Source: Solobacterium sp.
Lineage (GTDB): Bacteria; Bacillota_I; Bacilli_A; Erysipelotrichales; Erysipelotrichaceae
DNA: 64,000 nt
Assembly: GCA_022486705.1 (NCBI GenBank)
Contig: JAKVKC010000002.1
Coordinates: forward strand, 53,656-117,655
Direction of reading: 5' to 3'
This document shows positions 27,236-35,362 of the stretch, piece by piece. Within the stretch, counting starts at the first letter, position 1; each line of letters begins with the position of its first letter. Below the pieces are notes generated by a model, which saw only the letters and a list, made by a program, of their open reading frames with translations, ran no database searches and was not told the origin of the DNA. The translations under genes and the position numbers were made by a program.

Positions 27236-29107
27236 ATGTATAAGATCTTATTCTTGACCTTTGACTGGAATTACAATATTGCCAATGAGTATAACAGCGG
27301 CATCCAGAAATTTGTTGAGGATCATTCGGATACGAATATCTACGTATTCAATGGCATGGGAAAGTATAACAAAGTGGATGCCGAGAATCGGAACTTTGAA
27401 ATTTTTAATATACCGGAATTGGATCATTATGATGGTGTGGCTCTGCAGGGAAATGTTTCCTGGCCGGTAGAAAAAAGGCAGGCTATTGCCGATCAGTGCA
27501 GGGACAGAGGAATCCCCTGTGTCTCCATAAATTACCCGCTGCGCAGCTGTACATATATCGGTACGGATAATTATGAAGCAATGGCGAAGATGGTGTCCCA
27601 TCTGATCGTGATCCACGGTTCCCGCCGGCCGTATTTCGTTACGGGATTGGCAAAGAGCCAGGAAGCCATCGACCGCCAAAGAGCTTTTACGGATGTCTGT
27701 GCGCGCTATGGGATCCATGAGTACAGGATCTTAGAAGGAAATTGGAATGTCGCCAGCGGTGCAGCCGCAGCTGAACAGATTCTAAAAGAAGAACATCTGC
27801 CGGATGCTCTGGTATGTTCCAATGATGATGAAGCTATCGGGGCAATGAATGTTCTGAAAGAACATGGCATTCAGGTCCCGCAGGATATTCTGGTCACTGG
27901 TTTTGACAATCGGGATATCGGGATCGCATATGTACCGCGGCTGACGACTGTCTCACGTGATTATGCGACCATTCTTTATACCGGCATGGATGCGCTGTAC
28001 CGCATGTTCCATGGTGAAAAGCTCAATGACAGTATCTACAGTCCGGCGGAGATGAAATATGAAGGGACCTGCGGGTGCTGCAAGAGCAGCAGGGATGAGC
28101 GGCAGTTCAAGCAGATGTACTATGACATGGATACTTCCTTTAAGAAATATTTCATGCTGCAGAATTATCTGCATGAAGATATGGCAAAGAGCGCATCCAT
28201 TGAAGAGCTCATGTCGGCATTTGAAAAGCATCTGGATGCAATGCAGGTAAATACTGCCTATCTGATGATCGATAAGCAGTATCTGTTCCGCTATGAGAGT
28301 GAAGATGACAACTATCATTATTCGCATTCTGCAGTCATGATGGCCAGCAATCATCCAGACCGCGGAACATATGAAAAAAGAAATCATTTCTATGATTCTA
28401 TTTCAACCGCGGAAGTGCTGCCGCATCGTTTTGAAAAGCCAGGCGGCATGCTGTATATGGTCTATCCAGTCAAGAGCACTGAAAGCTGTATTGGCTGGCT
28501 GGTGAGCGAAGGGGTCTGTACGGCTGGTCAATACAATACGATCCAGCTCATCCTATTGCTGCTGTCTACCGATATGGAGATCGTCAGAAAGAGCGCTATC
28601 CTGAAACATATGAATATGCAGCTTGGCAATCTTTATCTGACCGATCAGCTGACAGGTCTGTACAATCGTTTTGGCATGGAGCATTACGGCAAAGAGTTCT
28701 TTGAACAATGCATGTCGGCCCATCAGCATTCCTGGATCTGTTTTATTGATATTGATGATATGAAGGCGATCAATGACCGATTTGGCCATGAGCTTGGCGA
28801 CAGCGCACTGAAAGATGCTTCTGGGATCATCAAAGAAGCAGTGAAAGACAGAAATGCTTTTGCGATGCGGTATGGCGGCGATGAGTTCTTGATCATCAGT
28901 GAAGAATCCGTCAAGGATAGGATCAGAAGTGCTTTGATACGCTATCATGAAAATGAAAAGAGAATGTATTATCTCAGTCTCAGTGTCGGAGAATATGCTG
29001 TCCATCATGATTTTGAGAGCCTGAATGCATGCATTGAGCAGGCGGATGAGAAGATGTATGAAATGAAGAAGAAAAAGAAAGAAGCGGCATCAAGGAAACA
29101 TCTGTAG
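27236..29107 (+). CDS. Diguanylate cyclase with LacI-type ligand-binding sensor
   Basis: A 623-aa cytoplasmic protein. Residues about 1-275 resemble the type I periplasmic-binding fold of LacI-family regulators (FVTGLAKSQEAIDRQRAF, VCSNDDEAIGAMNVLKEHG, ILVTGFDNRDIG) but with no DNA-binding domain and no signal peptide. A middle linker/GAF-like region (about 290-450) leads to a GGDEF domain (about 460-620) with RYGGDEF intact. The inhibitory I-site RxxD is missing: the residue where its Asp should be is Ala. This suggests c-di-GMP synthesis gated by a small intracellular ligand, without product inhibition. AGAGG before ATG 27236 supports that start over the upstream GTG 27221. Confidence 0.85.
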   Translation: MYKILFLTFDWNYNIANEYNSGIQKFVEDHSDTNIYVFNGMGKYNKVDAENRNFEIFNIPELDHYDGVALQGNVSWPVEKRQAIADQCRDRGIPCVSINYPLRSCTYIGTDNYEAMAKMVSHLIVIHGSRRPYFVTGLAKSQEAIDRQRAFTDVCARYGIHEYRILEGNWNVASGAAAAEQILKEEHLPDALVCSNDDEAIGAMNVLKEHGIQVPQDILVTGFDNRDIGIAYVPRLTTVSRDYATILYTGMDALYRMFHGEKLNDSIYSPAEMKYEGTCGCCKSSRDERQFKQMYYDMDTSFKKYFMLQNYLHEDMAKSASIEELMSAFEKHLDAMQVNTAYLMIDKQYLFRYESEDDNYHYSHSAVMMASNHPDRGTYEKRNHFYDSISTAEVLPHRFEKPGGMLYMVYPVKSTESCIGWLVSEGVCTAGQYNTIQLILLLLSTDMEIVRKSAILKHMNMQLGNLYLTDQLTGLYNRFGMEHYGKEFFEQCMSAHQHSWICFIDIDDMKAINDRFGHELGDSALKDASGIIKEAVKDRNAFAMRYGGDEFLIISEESVKDRIRSALIRYHENEKRMYYLSLSVGEYAVHHDFESLNACIEQADEKMYEMKKKKKEAASRKHL

Positions 29108-29135
29108 AGAGCTCTCGCAAGAGAGTTTTCTTTTG
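29108..29135 (+). terminator. Terminator after the GGDEF gene
   Basis: GCTCTC (29111-29116), loop GCAA, GAGAGT (29121-29126), stem extendable by A-T/G-U pairs, then a T-rich tract. Confidence 0.6.
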
Positions 29136-29147
29136 GAGAGAAGTACA

Positions 29148-29176
29148 TTGACAATCAAATAAACGGATTATAGAAT
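29148..29176 (+). promoter_or_regulatory. Promoter of the NAD salvage operon
   Basis: TTGACA (29148-29153), 17 nt, TAGAAT (29171-29176): perfect -35, 5/6 -10, ideal spacing. The predicted start site (about 29183) lies inside the palindrome at 29181-29197. Confidence 0.85.
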
Positions 29177-29180
29177 ATTG

Positions 29181-29197
29181 ATAGTCAAAATGACTAT
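29181..29197 (+). promoter_or_regulatory. 17-bp palindrome, candidate NrtR operator
   Basis: ATAGTCA-AAA-TGACTAT, perfect 7-bp arms around a 3-nt centre, placed over the transcription start of nrtR. The position is ideal for repression, and the first gene encodes an NrtR-type regulator. The assignment rests on position and symmetry, not on a recalled consensus. Confidence 0.75.
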
Positions 29198-29207
29198 GAG
29201 GCATATG

Positions 29208-30068
29208 ATGGATGAAGTGAATAAAGAGGGCGAGACACTGCAGCAGTTCCTTGCTCACTATGATGAAACGAAATATCGGAGACCGAGCAATACGGTCGAT
29301 ATGATCCTGATGACGGTCTATGAGGGAAAGCTCAAGATCTTATTGGTAAAGAGAGGCAATCATCCTTTCCTTCATGATTGGGCACTGCCGGGAGGCTTTG
29401 TCAATTTCGAAGAAGATCTGGATGATGCCGTGGAAAGAGAACTGGCTGAAGAGACACATATCACCAAGCATACATATTTCCGTCAGCTGTATACACTGGG
29501 CAATGCCGACCGCGATCCGCGGACACGGATCATTTCTACGGTCTATCTGTCATTGACGCCGGAAGAGAATATCAAGGATACCAAAGCGGGAGATGATGCG
29601 GCCGATACAGCCTGGTTCACCATCTCAAAAGTGACGGAGAAGACAGATGAAAGAGGAAGAACTTCATTGCTGACGCTGGAAGAAGAAGAGCAGGGGATCC
29701 GCATGGAATACCGGATCTATGATAAAGCAATGCATAATTATATTGAGACCAGGTCTATAAAGCAGAAAAGTTCCAATGTACAGCTGGCGGCAGATCATAT
29801 CAAGGCCATCAATATGGCCATGGATACCGTGCAGAACCGGGCAGCTTCAACTGGCATTCTCTTCAATCTGCTGCCGAAAGAATGCACGATGCGGCAGATG
29901 CAGAATGCATATGAAGCAGTGATCGGACATAAGACGGATACAGGGAACTTCCGGCGGGATATCAAAAGAATGCTGATTGATACCGGAAAGAAAAAGAAAG
30001 TATCCGGCAAGATGGCAAGACTGTATACGTTCAACCCGATGTTCGCATTTTTGGAGGAGAACCTATGA
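29208..30068 (+). CDS. nrtR: NrtR-type Nudix-related transcriptional regulator
   Basis: NrtR-family repressor of NAD metabolism, about 286 aa. Residues about 25-160 are a Nudix-fold sensor; the Nudix box is nearly intact (VERELAEETHI, with the usual Gly replaced by His), so residual hydrolase activity on ADP-ribose-like ligands is possible. Residues about 200-286 form the winged-helix DNA-binding part (ECTMRQMQNAYEAVIG, FRRDIKRMLIDTG). The frame is open from a TTG at 29178. I choose ATG 29208 because GAGG (29197-29200) precedes it by 7 nt; ATG 29205 is possible. Context decides the role: it heads pncA-pncB-nadD-nadE and overlaps pncA by 4 nt. Confidence 0.88.
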   Translation: MDEVNKEGETLQQFLAHYDETKYRRPSNTVDMILMTVYEGKLKILLVKRGNHPFLHDWALPGGFVNFEEDLDDAVERELAEETHITKHTYFRQLYTLGNADRDPRTRIISTVYLSLTPEENIKDTKAGDDAADTAWFTISKVTEKTDERGRTSLLTLEEEEQGIRMEYRIYDKAMHNYIETRSIKQKSSNVQLAADHIKAINMAMDTVQNRAASTGILFNLLPKECTMRQMQNAYEAVIGHKTDTGNFRRDIKRMLIDTGKKKKVSGKMARLYTFNPMFAFLEENL

Positions 30069-30583
30069 AAAAAGTACTGATTGCAGTGGACCTGCAGAAG
30101 GATTTTGTGGATGGTTCCTTGGGCACGGAAGATGCTGTGGCTATTGTGCCGCGTGCAGCCCAGGAGATTGAGGATCCTTCGTATGATCTGGTAATTGCGA
30201 CTTTGGATACGCATACCAAAAGATATCTGAGCACCTTGGAAGGAAAATACCTTCCGGTCGAGCACTGTGTTAAAGGAACTTCAGGCTGGATGCTGGAGCC
30301 AAGAATTGAAAAAGCACTGCAGCAGCGGCATGCCTCCTATATTGAAAAGCCGACGTTTGGATCAGAGATCTTAATGAAGCAGATGCAGGAACTGCAACCG
30401 GATGAGATCGTACTGATTGGATTATGCACAGACATCTGTGTAGTATCGAATGCCCTGATGTTAAGGGCAGCTCTGCCGAATACAACAATCTGTGTCATTG
30501 CGGATGCATGTGCAGGTGTGACCAAAGAGAAACATGAAGCGGCATTGAAAGTACTGGCAAGCTGCCAGATTGAAATACAGTAA
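30065..30583 (+). CDS. pncA: Nicotinamidase (isochorismatase family)
   Basis: Deamidates nicotinamide to nicotinate, first step of NAD salvage. The 172-aa protein has the catalytic Asp near the N terminus (AVDLQKDFVDGSLG), the metal-site region around LDTHTKRYL, and the nucleophile Cys in LIGLCTDICVVSNAL. ATGA overlap with nrtR, with GGAGGAGA as ribosome-binding site. The operon context strongly favours PncA over other isochorismatase-like hydrolases. Confidence 0.92.
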   Translation: MKKVLIAVDLQKDFVDGSLGTEDAVAIVPRAAQEIEDPSYDLVIATLDTHTKRYLSTLEGKYLPVEHCVKGTSGWMLEPRIEKALQQRHASYIEKPTFGSEILMKQMQELQPDEIVLIGLCTDICVVSNALMLRAALPNTTICVIADACAGVTKEKHEAALKVLASCQIEIQ

Positions 30584-30600
30584 AGAAAAGGAGCCCATAT

Positions 30601-32118
30601 ATGAGCACAATTAAAGCAGAACCTTATATTCCAGATGAAGACTATGACAATCCAGCCATGGTCACAGATTTCTATGAATTTACGATGGCAAACTGTCTAT
30701 TCATGCATGGTTTCAAAGACAAGGTCATGGTCTTCAACATGTTCTACCGTGAGAATCCAGACCAGCAGGGATATGCGATCAGCTGCGGTCAGCATCAATT
30801 GATCAAGTTCTTAAGAGAGTATCACTTTACTGAAAGGGACTTAGTCTATCTGCGAACGAAAGGCATGTCAGAAGAATTCTGCAGCTACCTTGGTACGTAT
30901 CAATGGAAGGGATCCGTCTATGCCCTGAAGGAAGGAACGATCTGCTATCCGCAGGTACCGATGGTACGCATTGAATGCGATATGGTCGGGGCAATCCTGA
31001 TCGAGACCTATCTTCTGCAGACGATGAATTTCCATTCGCTGATTGCAACAAAAGCTACGAAGATCTCAGGTCTTGCGACACATACACCGCGCTCGGTCAT
31101 GGAATTCGGCACGCGAAGAGCACAGGGAGAATCTGCCGGCAATGAAGGTGCTTATGCGGCAGTGCTGGGCGGATGCGTCGGTACTGCAGACTGCTTAGCT
31201 GAAATGAAGTATGGTCCGGATGTCAAAGCAGTGGGCACCATTGCACATTCTTTCATAGAATTCTATGAAGATGAGTTTGAAGCATTCAAAGCTTATGCCG
31301 AGACGTATCCAGAGAATGTATCGCTCCTATTGGATACATATAATATTCTGGAATCCGGACTGCCGAATCTTCTGAAACTGGATGATTATCTGATCCAGAA
31401 GTATCCGAATGATCCGAATAAGCGTGTCAAGTCTGCCCGCATTGATTCGGGAGATCTGGCCCGCGGCTATAAGAAATTAAGAAAAGCATTGGACGCTGCT
31501 GGCAAGCCATATGTGAAGCTGGTCGCTTCCAATTCCCTGGATGCCAAGAAAATGGCAGATATGGAAGTCTATGAGGGTGCCAAGTTTGATTCCTATGGCG
31601 TCGGTGAAAATCTGATCACCAGTGCATCCGATCCAGTCATGGGCGGTGTTTATAAGCTGGTCGCTGTTAAAGAAGAAGATGGTTCCTATGCTCCGCGCAT
31701 GAAGACATCGGATTCTTCGACCAAAGCAATCATTCCTGGCAAGCTGATGGCATGGCGTGTCTTTGATGAAGATGGCATGGGACAGTGTGATATCATCGGC
31801 TTGGATCAGGAAGAGATCAAAGCCGGCAAAGAGATCGTTGTTTATGATCTCAATCCGGATGCCTTCCATAAATCAAGAAAGATCATACCGCTGAAAGTGG
31901 AAAAGCTCTTGGTCCCCTTTATGGAAAACGGCGATCTTGTGACAAAGATGCCTTCTATTGCAGAAAAGAAAGCATATATTAAAGATCAGCTGGAGAACCG
32001 TGTATGGGAGTCTGAACTGCGTCCGGAAATGCCGCATCGCCATTATGTCGATCTGACAGAAGATCTGTATAATCTGCGGGAAGACATGTATGAAAAACTG
32101 CATGGAGGAAGAATTTGA
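30601..32118 (+). CDS. pncB: Nicotinate phosphoribosyltransferase
   Basis: Converts nicotinate and PRPP to nicotinate mononucleotide, 505 aa. N-terminal MVTDFYEFTMANCLF, the GTRRAQGESAGNEGAYAA segment, and the phosphate-binding region with RIDSGDLARGYKKLR are family hallmarks. Good AAAGGAG site before ATG 30601. Its stop overlaps the TTG start of nadD. Uses the nicotinate made by PncA. Confidence 0.97.
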   Translation: MSTIKAEPYIPDEDYDNPAMVTDFYEFTMANCLFMHGFKDKVMVFNMFYRENPDQQGYAISCGQHQLIKFLREYHFTERDLVYLRTKGMSEEFCSYLGTYQWKGSVYALKEGTICYPQVPMVRIECDMVGAILIETYLLQTMNFHSLIATKATKISGLATHTPRSVMEFGTRRAQGESAGNEGAYAAVLGGCVGTADCLAEMKYGPDVKAVGTIAHSFIEFYEDEFEAFKAYAETYPENVSLLLDTYNILESGLPNLLKLDDYLIQKYPNDPNKRVKSARIDSGDLARGYKKLRKALDAAGKPYVKLVASNSLDAKKMADMEVYEGAKFDSYGVGENLITSASDPVMGGVYKLVAVKEEDGSYAPRMKTSDSSTKAIIPGKLMAWRVFDEDGMGQCDIIGLDQEEIKAGKEIVVYDLNPDAFHKSRKIIPLKVEKLLVPFMENGDLVTKMPSIAEKKAYIKDQLENRVWESELRPEMPHRHYVDLTEDLYNLREDMYEKLHGGRI

Positions 32119-32735
32119 AAAAAGCTCTGATGTTCGGCGGTGCATTCAATCCGCCGACCAATGCACATATTGAGCTGGCTGAGTATGCATGCAGGAAGAC
32201 GCACAGAGAATGTGCAGTCTTTGTGCCTTCACAGATGCATTATATAGAAGATGATCAGCATAAGTCTTTTGCGTTTGACAATGAGACAAGACTGCATATG
32301 CTGCAGACGATTGCAGAGAACAGAGAATGGATGGTCGTTTCTGATCATGAGATCAGAGCCGAAGCCCAGCCGCGTTCCTATTTTACGCTGCAGTATTTAA
32401 AGACACAGGGATATGACTGCTCACTGCTGTTCGGTTCGGATAAGCTTCCTGAGCTTGAACATGGCTGGCTGTATATCGAAGAGATCGCTCACGAATACGG
32501 TATTGTATGCATGGAAAGGTCGCATGAGAATGTTCATGAGATCATTGCGGACAATGCGTATCTGCGGACCCTGCAGCCGTATATTGAAATTGTTGAGACA
32601 CCGGAGACTTGGCAGAATATCTCTTCTTCGCAGGTACGGCGTTTTTATCTGCAGAAGAAGTATGAAGAGATCGATCCGCTGATCCCGCAAGAGCTCAATG
32701 GTCTGCGGGGCTATGGCGAAGGAGAACAGAAATGA
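32115..32735 (+). CDS. nadD: Nicotinate-nucleotide adenylyltransferase
   Basis: Adenylylates nicotinate mononucleotide to deamido-NAD, 206 aa. Nucleotidyltransferase motif FGGAFNPPTNAH (HxGH-type: TNAH) and the late ISSSQVRR motif are visible. The start codon is TTG at 32115, supported by GGAGG six nt upstream, by conservation (KKALMFGGAFNPP) and by overlap with the pncB stop. The weak start may lower expression relative to neighbours. Overlaps nadE by 4 nt. Confidence 0.93.
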   Translation: MKKALMFGGAFNPPTNAHIELAEYACRKTHRECAVFVPSQMHYIEDDQHKSFAFDNETRLHMLQTIAENREWMVVSDHEIRAEAQPRSYFTLQYLKTQGYDCSLLFGSDKLPELEHGWLYIEEIAHEYGIVCMERSHENVHEIIADNAYLRTLQPYIEIVETPETWQNISSSQVRRFYLQKKYEEIDPLIPQELNGLRGYGEGEQK

Positions 32736-34687
32736 AAAATCATATGATCAAAGTTGGTACTGCTGTTCCGTCCATGAAAGTGGCAGATGTTTCCTACAAT
32801 GTGGAACAGATCTGCAATATGATCACAGAGAACAGAGACTGCGGGGTCCTGGTATTTCCGGAACTGTGCATCACAGGATATACATGTGCTGATCTGTTCG
32901 GCAGCGAAGCTTTGCTGGATGCGGCAGAGAAGGGGCTTGATAAGATTGCCAAAGCAACTCTGATGGCGCCGGGCCTGACTGCTGCTGTCGGGATGCCGCT
33001 GCGTTTTGAAAACAGTCTCTACAACTGTGCCTGTTTTGTCTGCGGCGGAGCAGTGATCGGCATTGTGCCGAAGATCAATCTGCCGACGTATTCAGAATTC
33101 TATGAAGCAAGATGGTTCCGCAGCGGCAGAGATATCAAGGATCGTACGATCCTGTGCAATGGTGCAGAAGTTCCTTTTGGCTGTGACCTATTAATCAAGG
33201 ATGAAAAGAGCGGTGCCGTGATCGGTACAGATATCTGTGAAGATCTGTGGGTACCGGATAAGCCGAGCACGCATGCATGTCTTGCCGGGGCCAACATCAT
33301 TGTCAATCTTTCTGCTTCCGATGAGGTCATTGGCAAGCAGGAGTATCGCCGTTCCATGGTCAGCAGCCAGAGCGCAGCGTGCTACTGTGCCTATGTATAT
33401 GTCTCCAGCGGCACCGATGAATCTTCAACCGATCTTGTCTTCTCAGGGCATTGCTTAATTGCCGAAAATGGAAAGATGCTGAAAGAAAGCATCTATGCAG
33501 ATCGCCCGCATCTGATGACTGCGGTCATTGATCTTGATACGATTGCATACAACCGTGCTCATCAGAATACATATGACAGTGAAACAGATCGTTTCTATCG
33601 CATTGCTGAGGCACATATTCAGCCATTGACAGGGCGCAGTGAAATGACCGTATCGCAGATGAAGACAGCACTGCAGAAAGAAGAATACGAGATTGCCAAG
33701 AATCCCTTTGTACCAGGCGATGATGCCGAAAGGGGCAGAAGATGTCAGAAGATCCTGCAGATACAGGCGAATGGCTTAGCGACAAGAGTCCGGGCTTCGC
33801 ACATCCATACATTGGTCATCGGTATTTCCGGCGGTCTGGACAGTACGCTAGCTTTATTGGTGTGCCACGAAGCACAGAAGATCGAGCCGGAGATCCGGAT
33901 CATCAGCTATACACTTCCTAACAAAGGCAATACAACATCGCTGACATATCACAATGCGATCAGTCTGATGAAAGCATTGGATACAGAGATCCGTGAAGTC
34001 TCGATTGAAAAGGGCGTTCATGATCACCTTGTTGCTTTAGGCCATGGCGATGCCTACAAAAGCGAGGGGGATACGACATATGAAAACGCGCAGGCAAGAA
34101 TGCGCACCTATATCCTGATGGATGCCGCCAATATGGAAAATGGCTTGGTCGTCGGAACGGGTGATCTGTCCGAACTTGCCTTGGGCTGGTGCACATACAA
34201 TGGCGATCATATGTCCATGTATGGTGTAAATGGATCGGTGCCGAAGACATTGGTGCAGTATATCTGCCGGACATATGCCGAAACATGCGGCAATGAAAAA
34301 CTGAAGAAGATCCTGCTGAGCATTGTCGATACGCCGATCTCACCGGAACTGACGCCAAGTGTCAATGGTGCCATTGCCCAGAAGACAGAAGAGAAAATCG
34401 GCAAATATGATCTGAATGATTTCTTCCTGTTCTATACGCTGCGGTATGGCTTTGATCCGCAGAAGATCATGGCTTTTGCTTTGACCGCTTATCCTGAGAT
34501 CACAAAAGCGGAAATGAAAGAAGCAGAACTTCGCTTCTGCACACGCTTTTTCCATCAGCAGTTCAAGCGTTCCTGTCTGCCGGATGGCCCGAAGGTAGGC
34601 TCTGTTACGCTCTCGCCAAGAGGAGATTGGCGCATGCCATCGGATGCTTCCGCAGCTCTTTGGCTGGATCTGATCAGGAAAGCATAA
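32732..34687 (+). CDS. nadE: Glutamine-dependent NAD+ synthetase
   Basis: Final step: deamido-NAD to NAD using ammonia from glutamine. At 651 aa it is the two-domain form. The N-terminal nitrilase-fold glutaminase (1-290) has the Glu in FPELCITGYTCADL, the Lys in VPKINLPTY and the Cys in IGTDICEDLWVP. The C-terminal synthetase has the PP-loop GISGGLDSTLALLV and GTGDLSELALGW. Overlaps nadD by 4 nt and ends the NAD operon before a strong terminator. Confidence 0.97.
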   Translation: MKNHMIKVGTAVPSMKVADVSYNVEQICNMITENRDCGVLVFPELCITGYTCADLFGSEALLDAAEKGLDKIAKATLMAPGLTAAVGMPLRFENSLYNCACFVCGGAVIGIVPKINLPTYSEFYEARWFRSGRDIKDRTILCNGAEVPFGCDLLIKDEKSGAVIGTDICEDLWVPDKPSTHACLAGANIIVNLSASDEVIGKQEYRRSMVSSQSAACYCAYVYVSSGTDESSTDLVFSGHCLIAENGKMLKESIYADRPHLMTAVIDLDTIAYNRAHQNTYDSETDRFYRIAEAHIQPLTGRSEMTVSQMKTALQKEEYEIAKNPFVPGDDAERGRRCQKILQIQANGLATRVRASHIHTLVIGISGGLDSTLALLVCHEAQKIEPEIRIISYTLPNKGNTTSLTYHNAISLMKALDTEIREVSIEKGVHDHLVALGHGDAYKSEGDTTYENAQARMRTYILMDAANMENGLVVGTGDLSELALGWCTYNGDHMSMYGVNGSVPKTLVQYICRTYAETCGNEKLKKILLSIVDTPISPELTPSVNGAIAQKTEEKIGKYDLNDFFLFYTLRYGFDPQKIMAFALTAYPEITKAEMKEAELRFCTRFFHQQFKRSCLPDGPKVGSVTLSPRGDWRMPSDASAALWLDLIRKA

Positions 34688-34688
34688 G

Positions 34689-34715
34689 ACATTCCGGATG
34701 ACCGGGATGTTTTTT
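34689..34715 (+). terminator. Terminator of the NAD salvage operon
   Basis: ACATTCCGG (34689-34697), loop ATGA, CCGGGATGT (34702-34710): 9 bp with one G-U, then six T. Its T tract runs directly into the next gene's -10 region. Confidence 0.9.
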
Positions 34716-34723
34716 GATATAAT
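34715..34723 (+). promoter_or_regulatory. Extended -10 box, HAD hydrolase gene
   Basis: TGA-TATAAT (34715-34723). The start codon at 34730 follows after 6 nt. Any -35 contact would fall within the terminator stem. Confidence 0.5.
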
Positions 34724-34729
34724 GATGCA

Positions 34730-35362
34730 ATGAAAACAGTGATCTGGGATTACAACGGAACCATTATTGATGATGTGCATATATCTGTAAAGATAGAAAA
34801 TCAAATGCTGGAAGAAAGGCATCTGAAGGCAGGATATACTTTGGAACAGTATCGATCTCTGTTCTGCTATCCCATCATTGATTACTATTATAAGATCGGC
34901 TATACCTTCAAAGAAGAAAGCTATGAAGAGATGGCAGAGGAATTCAATCATCTCTATGACATGCATTTCCATGAAGCAGGACTGTGCCTTGGTTTCCTGG
35001 ATAAGATCAAAGAAAGCACAGCCAAGGGATATCGCAATGTGATCCTGTCGGCATGCGAAGATAACATGCTGAAGGAACAATGCCATGCACTGCAGATTGA
35101 TCGATACTTTGATGACATTCTTGGCATTGATAATAATTGGGCCGGATCCAAAGTAGAGATGGCAAAAGATTGGATGGACCAGGCAGACACGGATCCCAAG
35201 GAGTGCATCTATTTCGGCGATACAACACATGACTTGGAGACGGCGCATGCAATCGGCGTTGAAAAATGCATTCTGATCGCCCAGGGACATCAGTCCATGG
35301 AGATACTGAAAGAAACAGGAGCGGAAGTAAAAAGCTCTTTAAAGGAAGCGGAACTGATATGA
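34730..35362 (+). CDS. HAD family hydrolase (phosphoglycolate-phosphatase-like)
   Basis: HAD superfamily phosphatase, 210 aa, with motif I DYNGTIIDD (nucleophile Asp), motif II in VILSACEDNML, and motif IV region YFGDTTHDLETA, plus an alpha-helical cap between them. Substrate unknown. No Shine-Dalgarno is present; the ATG lies 6 nt after a TATAAT box. Its stop codon overlaps the start of the methyltransferase gene, so the pair is probably co-transcribed. Confidence 0.85.
   Translation: MKTVIWDYNGTIIDDVHISVKIENQMLEERHLKAGYTLEQYRSLFCYPIIDYYYKIGYTFKEESYEEMAEEFNHLYDMHFHEAGLCLGFLDKIKESTAKGYRNVILSACEDNMLKEQCHALQIDRYFDDILGIDNNWAGSKVEMAKDWMDQADTDPKECIYFGDTTHDLETAHAIGVEKCILIAQGHQSMEILKETGAEVKSSLKEAELI

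Noticed and set aside
34340..35290. Minus-strand open frame of 316 codons opposite nadE and the HAD gene
   Set aside because: Crosses a terminator and two convincing genes; composition typical of antisense frames.
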